This document shows positions 1-5,013 of a stretch of 7,050 bases of DNA, piece by piece. This DNA comes from Treponema sp. (GTDB lineage Bacteria; Spirochaetota; Spirochaetia; Treponematales; Treponemataceae). The first letter of the stretch is position 1. Each line of letters begins with the position of its first letter. The stretch is from assembly GCA_016297405.1 (NCBI GenBank), contig JAEDGP010000090.1, forward strand, positions 1 through 7,050. The letters run 5' to 3'. The notes under the pieces were generated by a model. The model was not told the DNA's origin. It saw only the letters and a program-made list of their open reading frames with translations, and searched no databases. Both the position numbers and the translations under genes were made by a program.

Positions 1-19
1 TGTGGAAACCACCGCACTG

Positions 20-1150
20 TTATTTATTTTCTTCTGCGAACTTCTTCATGAATTCTACAAGTGCTTTTACACCTGCCAATGGCATTGCATTGTAGATAGA
101 TGCGCGCATACCACCAACAAGGCGGTGACCTTTAAGGTTTACAAGGCCAGCTGCTTCTGCTTCTTTTACGAACTTAGAATTGATTTCCTTTTCTTTTGCA
201 AGAACAACTTCGTCTGTAGCGCCAGCAACTGAATATTTTGTAAGGAATGGAACATTCATTAAAGAGCGGCTTCCCTTTTCTGCTGTTGCACGGTAGAAAT
301 CAGAATTATCAAGATAGTCATAAAGATAATTTGCCTTTTCAACGTTAAGCTTGTTGATTCCAGCTGCGCCACCGTTCTTTTCAATCCAGTGAAGAACTTT
401 GTCCAAAACGTAGATTGTGTAGCATGGAGGTGTATTGTACATAGAACCGTTATCAGCATGTGTCTTGTATGCAAGCATTGTTGGTGTACCAGGGCGGCAA
501 GCATCAAGTTCAGGAATCAAATCTTCCCGGATGATTACAAGAGTAACACCTGCTGGAGCCAGGTTCTTCTGAGCGCCTGCAAAAAGCAAACCAAATTTAG
601 AAACATCCAGTTCTTCAGAAAGTACACAAGAAGAAATATCTGCAACAAGTGGAATGTTTCCAGTTTCTGGAATGTATTCGTAGTGAGTTCCCATGATTGT
701 GTTGTTAAAACAGATGTAAGCGTAATCGTAGTCGCCTTCAATCTTTTCTACTTTTGGAATATATGAATAACCCTTATCTTTTGAAGAAGCGATTGTTGTA
801 ACTTCAACGCCAAGTTTTGCAGCTTCCTGAGCAGCTTTTTTTGCCCATACACCAGTTTCGATGTAAGCAGCTTTTCCAGTATGAATGCCAAGGTTTTCTG
901 CAACCATTGCGAACTGGGTAGAACCACCACCCTGAACAAAAAGAACCTTGTAGTTTTCTGGAACCTTCATCAGTTTGCGAACCATTGCTTCTGCATCCTG
1001 AATTATTGGTTCAAAAGCAGATGAACGGTGACTCATTTCCATTACAGACTGACCTGTTCCGTTGCAGTCCATCATTTCTGCAGCACATTCCTTCAAAACA
1101 TCTTCTGGAAGACATGAAGGACCAGCACTAAAATTCCATACTCTAGCCAT
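20..1150 (-). CDS. serC: Phosphoserine aminotransferase (SerC)
   Basis: SerC is a cytosolic PLP enzyme that moves the amino group of glutamate to 3-phosphohydroxypyruvate, giving phosphoserine, in the second step of serine synthesis; many also act in the pyridoxal phosphate pathway. The 376-residue product is complete and close to the usual length of about 360. It opens with the family signature NFSAGPSCLP (residues 6-15). It has a glycine-rich GGGSTQF segment (74-80) near the cofactor phosphate site, the PLP-lysine motif AGAQKNLAP with Lys195, and the C-terminal GHRLVGGMRASIYNA segment (341-355). The ATG at 1150 follows an AAGGGG Shine-Dalgarno sequence about 8 bases upstream. The gene begins 14 bases after the rex stop codon, so the two are probably cotranscribed and serC probably falls under the Rex operator at 1857-1874. 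Its terminator is not visible, and a further gene such as serA could follow beyond base 1. The family call is very secure. Confidence 0.97.
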   Translation of the reverse strand: MARVWNFSAGPSCLPEDVLKECAAEMMDCNGTGQSVMEMSHRSSAFEPIIQDAEAMVRKLMKVPENYKVLFVQGGGSTQFAMVAENLGIHTGKAAYIETGVWAKKAAQEAAKLGVEVTTIASSKDKGYSYIPKVEKIEGDYDYAYICFNNTIMGTHYEYIPETGNIPLVADISSCVLSEELDVSKFGLLFAGAQKNLAPAGVTLVIIREDLIPELDACRPGTPTMLAYKTHADNGSMYNTPPCYTIYVLDKVLHWIEKNGGAAGINKLNVEKANYLYDYLDNSDFYRATAEKGSRSLMNVPFLTKYSVAGATDEVVLAKEKEINSKFVKEAEAAGLVNLKGHRLVGGMRASIYNAMPLAGVKALVEFMKKFAEENK

Positions 1151-1164
1151 TTGGTAACCCCTTA

Positions 1165-1815
1165 TTACATATTCATAAGTGCCGTTATTGGCGACACATT
1201 TTGTACTTTAACTGTTGGTGGAACTGGGAAAACTGCTGTTGTGTAGTTCACAATTCCTTTGATTCCAGCGTTCACAAGGCGCTGAACCATTTTTTCTACT
1301 TCTGCATTCGGGCAGCATAAAAATGCATATTGTATTTTCTGCTGCTGACACACAGATTCAATTCTGCTGGCCGGATAAAGTTCAAAAGAGGAACGAAGAA
1401 GTTCCACCCGGTTCACGCTGGAATCAAATCCTGCACAAATCTTAAAATCGCTTCCTTCAAAGATTCCATCATCAAGCAGCGCTGCACCCAATCGACCAAG
1501 CCCAACAACACAGCATTTTTTCTGAATGCAACCTTCAGAGCCAAGTGCCTTCCTGATTCCCTGCTTCAAAGATTGCACATCATATCCATTTTTTGCTCCA
1601 GCCGGGACTTCAAGAAAGCTCAAATCATAGCGCACAAGGGAATCCTTGCATGAAAGCAAAGTGCTTATTTCTATGGAAGAAACACGATTTTTTTTCCAGT
1701 TTTCAAGCATTCCCAGCAAAAGCACAAGCCGTGATTTTGTGGTCTTTGGAAGTGTTTTTATTTTATTTTTTTCACAGATTTGACTCAATGGAATTTCTGG
1801 AGTTAATTCGCTCAT
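1165..1815 (-). CDS. rex: Redox-sensing transcriptional repressor Rex
   Basis: Rex is a dimeric DNA-binding repressor that senses the NADH/NAD+ ratio: NADH releases it from DNA. The 216-residue protein has the expected two parts. A winged helix occupies about residues 20-80, with the TLPKTTKSRL entry, a recognition-helix segment SLVRYDLS (59-66) corresponding to the usual QVRKDLS, and the GYDV motif (77-80). A Rossmann NAD(H) domain follows, with GLGRLG (105-110), the acidic residue after beta-2 in GFDSS (Asp131), and GIKGIVNYTTAVFPVP (184-199), which aligns with the family's GIKGILNFAP-type segment. It has about 20 more N-terminal residues than many Rex proteins, so the start is less certain. 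No Shine-Dalgarno sequence precedes the ATG at 1815. A matching operator lies 42 bases upstream, so autoregulation is likely. It is the first gene of a rex-serC unit. Confidence 0.93.
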   Translation of the reverse strand: MSELTPEIPLSQICEKNKIKTLPKTTKSRLVLLLGMLENWKKNRVSSIEISTLLSCKDSLVRYDLSFLEVPAGAKNGYDVQSLKQGIRKALGSEGCIQKKCCVVGLGRLGAALLDDGIFEGSDFKICAGFDSSVNRVELLRSSFELYPASRIESVCQQQKIQYAFLCCPNAEVEKMVQRLVNAGIKGIVNYTTAVFPVPPTVKVQNVSPITALMNM

Positions 1816-1822
1816 AAGGGTG

Positions 1823-1863
1823 AATTTAGTAAGAATTTAGCGCAAATTCAAGTTTATTGTGAA
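1823..1863 (-). promoter_or_regulatory. Candidate rex-serC promoter region
   Basis: Two alternative sigma-70-like promoters can be read on the minus strand. One has TTCACA (1863-1858, inside the Rex operator) with an 18-base spacer to TAAATT (1839-1834). The other has TTGAAT (1851-1846) with a 17-base spacer to TAAATT (1828-1823). CTAAATTC occurs twice, 11 bases apart, which creates both -10 candidates. The first fits repression by Rex better. The second would start transcription at or next to the ATG. Neither is a full consensus match. Confidence 0.45.
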
Positions 1864-1874
1864 AATATTCACAA
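1857..1874 (-). promoter_or_regulatory. Rex operator (ROP box) upstream of rex
   Basis: The sequence TTGTGAAAATATTCACAA has perfect 7-base arms (TTGTGAA and TTCACAA) around an A/T-only centre. This matches the known Rex consensus TTGTGAA-N4-TTCACAA. It lies 42 bases before the rex ATG and overlaps the best -35 candidate, so bound Rex would block RNA polymerase. Finding the site directly in front of a rex gene makes the assignment strong. The function is known for the family but not shown here. Confidence 0.9.
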
Positions 1875-1887
1875 CATTTTCGATTAT

Positions 1888-1966
1888 CACCGGCGCCGCA
1901 ATGGAAGAGTGCCGTAAGGCAGGCGAACGAAGTGAGACCAAGCGTCAGCGGGCTCTGGAACTGCGG
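1888..1966. other. G+C-rich, foldable intergenic element
   Basis: This 79-base stretch is about 65% G+C (51 of 79 bases), well above the flanking intergenic DNA. It lies between the rex promoter and the terminator of the transglycosylase gene, and has no open reading frame worth calling. Interrupted inverted repeats close it: CCGCA (1896-1900) pairs with TGCGG (1962-1966), and AGAG (1906-1909) with CTCT (1953-1956). Inside is a small hairpin, TGCC-GTAA-GGCA (1910-1921), with a GNRA-type loop. The middle contains GCGAACGAAGTGAG. The opening CACCGGCGCC (1888-1897) recurs at 7023-7032. A dispersed intergenic repeat is the most likely reading; a structured RNA is possible but no promoter was found. 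Confidence 0.4.
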
Positions 1967-2002
1967 TTTGCGAATAGAATTTCGCCCAATATAAAAGGAT
2001 TT

Positions 2003-2044
2003 AAAAAAAAACCTGGCCGGTAAAAGAATGGGAAAACGGCCAGG
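2003..2044 (-). terminator. Rho-independent terminator of the transglycosylase gene
   Basis: An 8-base perfect stem, CCTGGCCG (2012-2019) with CGGCCAGG (2037-2044), encloses a 17-base loop. On the minus strand it is followed at once by nine T residues (2011-2003). It begins 21 bases after the stop codon at 2066, so it should end transcription of the transglycosylase gene before rex. Confidence 0.85.
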
Positions 2045-2065
2045 CTAAAAATAAGGAGGACTGAT

Positions 2066-2842
2066 TTATTCGTAATGGCGTCGGCTGCTTGCCATAGCAA
2101 CGGACATTCCATTAATTTTTTTGGAAGGATTTTCGTAATACGAACCTACTTCCTCAAGGAAAAGCTGTTCAAGCTTGCCCTGAAACGCTTTAATTTTACC
2201 AACATAAACCAAAGTTGACTGTGGTGTTTTGTTGGATTTAACTTTATTGGTACCTGCATTGTACATTGCCAATGCAGTAACATCGTTTCCAGCTACGCCC
2301 ATACAGAATTTCAGATGGGACATTCCATATTTTGCACTTACTACAGGATCAAAGAACTCAGCTTCTTTAAGGGAAGGAAAGGAACTACTGTTCAACTGGA
2401 ACAATCCCCGATCGATAGTTCTATTTGTGTTCCTGTTCACTGCATTCACGTTGAAACGGCTTTCTGTATGCGCAAGAGCGAATGCCAGCGAAACTGAAAT
2501 ATCGTTCTTATCTGCAGCTTCAAGAATTGCAAGTGCTGTTGCCCTGTCTCCTGTTACATTTGAATAAAACCATTCAACTGCCGCACGAGAAGCAGGCTGT
2601 CTGTACAAAGCAAGTCCTAAATCTCCTGTATCGACGCCTTCAACGTCGAACTTAGATTCAGAAACCTGATCGTCATCATAAACGGAAGAATCTGCAAGGA
2701 GGGAATAATTTTCTATATCTTCTTCATTTTTTCCAGAAACTGGGAAGATAACAAACACTGCAAGCGCAGCTGCCAAAGCAAAGATGCAAAAAATTATTGA
2801 GTTACGGCATGTGTTTCGGAATGCGTTTTCCGATTCTGTCAT
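2066..2842 (-). CDS. Membrane-anchored lytic transglycosylase-like (SLT domain) protein
   Basis: The product probably cleaves peptidoglycan glycan strands from the periplasmic side of the inner membrane. The chosen ATG at 2842 gives 258 residues and follows AGGAG (2856-2852) with a 9-base spacing. A longer reading from 2890 adds 16 residues but has no Shine-Dalgarno sequence. In the 258-residue numbering, a hydrophobic segment spans about 15-35 (SIIFCIFALAAALAVFVIFPV), followed by an acidic linker. An SLT/goose-lysozyme-like domain covers about 90-220, with AHTESRFN carrying the likely catalytic Glu127, GLFQLN (146-151) and ALAMYNAG (190-197). These three blocks are the standard order for family-1-like transglycosylases. 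There is no lipobox, so the anchor is a signal-anchor helix. The tail after residue 220 is not recognised. The gene has its own terminator. A weak promoter, TTGCAA-17 bases-CACTAT, lies at about 2907-2879. The enzyme class is fairly secure; the exact subfamily is not. Confidence 0.82.
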   Translation of the reverse strand: MTESENAFRNTCRNSIIFCIFALAAALAVFVIFPVSGKNEEDIENYSLLADSSVYDDDQVSESKFDVEGVDTGDLGLALYRQPASRAAVEWFYSNVTGDRATALAILEAADKNDISVSLAFALAHTESRFNVNAVNRNTNRTIDRGLFQLNSSSFPSLKEAEFFDPVVSAKYGMSHLKFCMGVAGNDVTALAMYNAGTNKVKSNKTPQSTLVYVGKIKAFQGKLEQLFLEEVGSYYENPSKKINGMSVAMASSRRHYE

Positions 2843-2912
2843 AATCAAAAACTCCTGAACTCTCTTCTCTCGATGTCTAGATAGTGACATAACAAACTGT
2901 TAATTGCAAGAG

Positions 2913-2938
2913 AAATTTGCGTATTTTTCGCGAAATTT
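2913..2938 (-). terminator. Possible weak terminator after the 187-residue gene
   Basis: AAATTTGCG (2913-2921) can pair with CGC-AAATTT (2929-2938, one G bulged) around a 7-base T-rich loop. On the minus strand it is followed only by CTCTT, so the tail is poor. It lies about 50 bases after the stop codon at 2985. A second small hairpin, TTGCG/CGCAA, sits at 2959-2974. Together they could end or weaken transcription between the two genes. Confidence 0.3.
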
Positions 2939-2984
2939 ATCAAATTTCTTTGAAATCCTTGCGGTTTTTCGCAAAAGATACGGT

Positions 2985-3548
2985 TTAATACAAAATATAG
3001 GGAGTTTCTGCTGTTTTTACATCAATATTAAACTGAGTTAGAAGCTGATTTTGAATGAAATAAACGTAGTGACCATGTTTTACATTCATTTCATTTACAA
3101 ACCACTGTGACCAGCTGTTTGCATCCAGTGCCTTTCCTGCATCATTTGCCATGAGTTCAGAGGCAACAGAAAAGCCGATCACGCTAGTGGCATCCTTTAT
3201 GCGGCGAGCTGTATGCACCATGGCTTTGATAAAAGAATCTGCTTTTTCGGCATCATCAAGAGGTTTGCCAGCCTGTACCGCAATAAAGGCAAAAGCGCCT
3301 GCATCTTCCAGTTTCTTCAGATAGTCGCGCAAAGCTGCAAGGCCTTCTTCATTATAGCTTTCAGCGGCAATTTCCACGTTGTTCCAGCAAAGGTTTATGA
3401 CAGTTATTTTTTCAGCACAAATGGCAGCAGATCCGCTAACCGCATTCTCAAAAGTCACCTGGTTCAGATCCGAAAGATTCAGCTTTGCGCCGTCTGAAAT
3501 GCGAAAAAGTTCGTTTCCCTGTGATTTTACCAATGGTTCAAATTTCAT
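2985..3548 (-). CDS. Hypothetical protein with faint resemblance to a TIM-barrel glycosidase
   Basis: I do not recognise this 187-residue protein. It has no signal peptide or membrane segment and is probably cytosolic. The start is well supported by AAGGAA about 6 bases before the ATG at 3548. From about residue 47 it alternates hydrophobic strands and helices: ITVINLCWNNVEI (48-60), a helix with LRDYLKKLEDAGAFAFIAV (73-91), another with FIKAMVHTARRI (106-117), then SVIGFSVASEL (122-132). This order recalls part of a GH5-like barrel, where the last block would hold the NEP acid/base glutamate (here ASEL, Glu131). The match is by eye, the protein is about half the usual length, and no nucleophile glutamate is evident. 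It could be a non-catalytic relative or unrelated. It lies between ptsN, from which a hairpin terminator separates it, and the transglycosylase gene. Confidence 0.75.
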   Translation of the reverse strand: MKFEPLVKSQGNELFRISDGAKLNLSDLNQVTFENAVSGSAAICAEKITVINLCWNNVEIAAESYNEEGLAALRDYLKKLEDAGAFAFIAVQAGKPLDDAEKADSFIKAMVHTARRIKDATSVIGFSVASELMANDAGKALDANSWSQWFVNEMNVKHGHYVYFIQNQLLTQFNIDVKTAETPYILY

Positions 3549-3570
3549 ACGATTTTCCTTAAATATATTG

Positions 3571-3609
3571 TTAAATAAAAAAGACCTTTGCGAATGAACA
3601 CAAAGGTCT
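3571..3609 (-). terminator. Rho-independent terminator of ptsN
   Basis: A perfect 9-base stem, AGACCTTTG (3582-3590) with CAAAGGTCT (3601-3609), has a 10-base loop. On the minus strand it is followed by TTTTTT-ATTTAA. It lies 28 bases after the ptsN stop codon. Only 22 bases then separate it from the ATG of the next gene, so that gene needs read-through or a promoter overlapping the hairpin. Confidence 0.85.
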
Positions 3610-3637
3610 GTAATTTTAAAATCAAAAAAAAGCTTTA

Positions 3638-4084
3638 CTATTCAGTAAGAATCTTAATAACTTCAGCTTTATCCTGTGTGTTCAAAATCTGCTGGCGTTT
3701 TTCTGCACTCTTGAAGAGCAAAGAAACTTCAGCAAGGAACTGAAGATGCGGACCAGTTTTATTTACTGGAGACAATGTCATAATGAAGATTCTGCATGGT
3801 TCCTGATCCAATGAATCGAAATCAACAGGATTATCAGAGATACCAATGCAAGCGACCAAATCGCTTACAGAATCAGTTTTTCCATGAGGAATGGCAATAC
3901 CATGCTTCATGCCAGTTGACATCTTGCGTTCACGATCGAGTACACATTCGCGAGCTCCAGCTTTATCATTAACTTTTCCAGCCTTTACAAGGATATCAAG
4001 CATTTCATCAATAATTTCTTCTTTTGTAGTTCCCTTCAAATGAAGGTTTACAGTATCGGTTGTTAATACAGTTCTTAAGTCCAT
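3638..4084 (-). CDS. ptsN: PTS EIIA component, PtsN/fructose type
   Basis: This is a 148-residue cytosolic EIIA domain of the fructose/mannitol/nitrogen family. Such proteins accept a phosphoryl group from HPr or NPr on a histidine. The active-site block HGIAIPHGKT (61-70) is intact, with His67 as the expected phosphorylation site and His61 as its partner. The N-terminal segment LKGTTKEEIIDEMLDILVKAGKV and the C-terminal HLQFLAEVSLLFKSAEKRQQIL also fit the family, and the length matches single-domain PtsN. No EIIB or EIIC gene lies next to it, which favours a regulatory role over sugar uptake; this is inference. It is transcribed alone from a strong promoter at 4091-4118 and ends at a strong terminator. 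There is no Shine-Dalgarno sequence, and the -10 is only 6 bases before the ATG, so the mRNA may be leaderless. The symbol is given for the family; orthology to E. coli ptsN is not proven. Confidence 0.9.
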   Translation of the reverse strand: MDLRTVLTTDTVNLHLKGTTKEEIIDEMLDILVKAGKVNDKAGARECVLDRERKMSTGMKHGIAIPHGKTDSVSDLVACIGISDNPVDFDSLDQEPCRIFIMTLSPVNKTGPHLQFLAEVSLLFKSAEKRQQILNTQDKAEVIKILTE

Positions 4085-4090
4085 ATTTTT

Positions 4091-4118
4091 AGTATATTGA
4101 ACTAACTAGGATTGTCAA
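4091..4118 (-). promoter_or_regulatory. Strong sigma-70 promoter of ptsN
   Basis: On the minus strand, TTGACA (4118-4113, perfect -35) is followed by a 16-base spacer and TATACT (4096-4091, 5 of 6 matches). An A8 tract (4127-4120) directly upstream resembles an UP element. The expected start of transcription falls at about 4084, the A of the ptsN ATG, giving a leaderless transcript. Confidence 0.8.
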
Positions 4119-4162
4119 GTTTTTTTTGCCTCTCTGCGAAGGAAACTATATTTTCCAACATG

Positions 4163-4191
4163 TTCCTTACCGTTCTAAAATATGCTATATT
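4163..4191 (+). promoter_or_regulatory. Candidate extended -10 promoter of the metallopeptidase operon
   Basis: TGC-TATATT (4183-4191) is an extended -10 element with a 5-of-6 core. The -35 candidate, TTCCTT (4163-4168, 17-base spacer), is poor, as is usual for extended -10 promoters. The predicted start falls at about 4197-4199, on the ATG at 4198, and there is no Shine-Dalgarno sequence. The 11-base CTATATTTTCC covering this -10 (4185-4195) also occurs 39 bases upstream (4146-4156), offering a possible second -10. Confidence 0.5.
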
Positions 4192-4197
4192 TTCCTT

Positions 4198-5013
4198 ATG
4201 GATAATGAAAAAATCAAAGAGATCCTTCTGGACATTGCTCCTTCACAATTGGAATTTACAGTAATCCAGACTGGAAAAGAAAGCAAACGGGTAAACGGCC
4301 TTTATGCCCCGGATACACATGAAATTCTTCTTCACAATAAGAATTTTTCTACCGACAACGAACTTATTTATACGGCGGTTCACGAATATACGCATCATCT
4401 GAATGCAGAAGCTCTGCTTAACGACACAGGAAACCCGAATACAGTTTATAATGCAAAAGTTCACAATCAGGCTTTCTGGGCAAAATTCAATAAACTTATA
4501 GGAATTGCCGAACAGAAAGGCTATTACAAAATCGGTGTGGAAGATTCTCCGGAACTTAAGGAACTTACGGAAAAAATCAAAAAGGATTTTCTGGAACAAA
4601 ACGGAAAGCTCATGCAGGAATTCGGAAAACTTCTGGTTCAGGCATACGACCTTTGCAAGAAAGCAAATGTTCGCTACGAAGACTACATCGACCGGGTCCT
4701 TTGCCTTCCAAGGAATTCTGCAAAAGACATCAGAAAGCTTGGTGTTGTGGAAGTAAATCCAGCTTTGGGCTTTGATAATATGAAGATTGTTGCATCTGTA
4801 CGCAAAAAGGACGATCGTGCAGAAGTTGAAAAACAATTTCTGGAAGGAAACAGTCCTGCAGGCGTACGCGAAATGATGAAGCAAAAAGCAGCTGCCTGCA
4901 GCAAAATCGACCAAAAGACAAAGCTTGAAAGGGAAAAGTCTCGTCTTGAAAAGACTATAGCACAACTCTCCCAGCGTCTGGAATATGTGGAGGAAGCTCT
5001 TGGCTCGCTATAA
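4198..5013 (+). CDS. HExxH zinc metallopeptidase-like protein (SprT/DUF45-like)
   Basis: This 271-residue protein has no signal peptide or membrane segment and is probably cytosolic. The zinc motif HEYTHH (62-67) supplies His62, Glu63 and His66. A likely third ligand is His89 in KVHNQAFWAKF, and the H-N-x-x-F-W spacing recalls SprT, WLM and YgjP/DUF45 proteins. Residues 33-60 (GLYAPDTHEILL and the following helix) fit the strand and helix that lead into such motifs. The segment around 210-245 (VNPALGFDNMKIVASVRKKDDRAEVEKQF) is not one I can name; the last 35 residues are a charged coiled coil. The ATG at 4198 is preferred because a longer reading from TTG at 4126 has no start signal and adds unlikely sequence. 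It is first in an operon with the exported protein and rsmG, and its 3' end overlaps the next gene. The metal-binding fold is fairly sure; the substrate is unknown. Confidence 0.82.
   Translation: MDNEKIKEILLDIAPSQLEFTVIQTGKESKRVNGLYAPDTHEILLHNKNFSTDNELIYTAVHEYTHHLNAEALLNDTGNPNTVYNAKVHNQAFWAKFNKLIGIAEQKGYYKIGVEDSPELKELTEKIKKDFLEQNGKLMQEFGKLLVQAYDLCKKANVRYEDYIDRVLCLPRNSAKDIRKLGVVEVNPALGFDNMKIVASVRKKDDRAEVEKQFLEGNSPAGVREMMKQKAAACSKIDQKTKLEREKSRLEKTIAQLSQRLEYVEEALGSL

Noticed and set aside
1970..1985. Small hairpin GCGAA/TTCGC as a terminator.
   Set aside because: The 5-base stem has no T tract on either strand, and the strong terminator at 2003-2044 already serves the upstream gene.
2843..2890. 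Longer N-terminus of the transglycosylase starting at ATG 2890.
   Set aside because: No Shine-Dalgarno sequence precedes 2890, while ATG 2842 has AGGAG at 9 bases and gives a normal signal-anchor protein.
2873..2890. ATGTC/GACAT inverted repeat as an operator.
   Set aside because: Five-base arms with an 8-base gap are too short to separate from chance without conservation data.
4126..4197. Extended metallopeptidase reading frame from TTG at 4126.
   Set aside because: The extra residues cover the promoter region with its extended -10 and have no ribosome binding site; the protein begins naturally at 4198.
4243..4965. 240-codon minus-strand frame opposite the metallopeptidase gene.
   Set aside because: The product is Cys/Phe-rich with no domain, as expected for the antisense of a Lys/Glu-rich gene; the plus-strand gene has a clear zinc motif.
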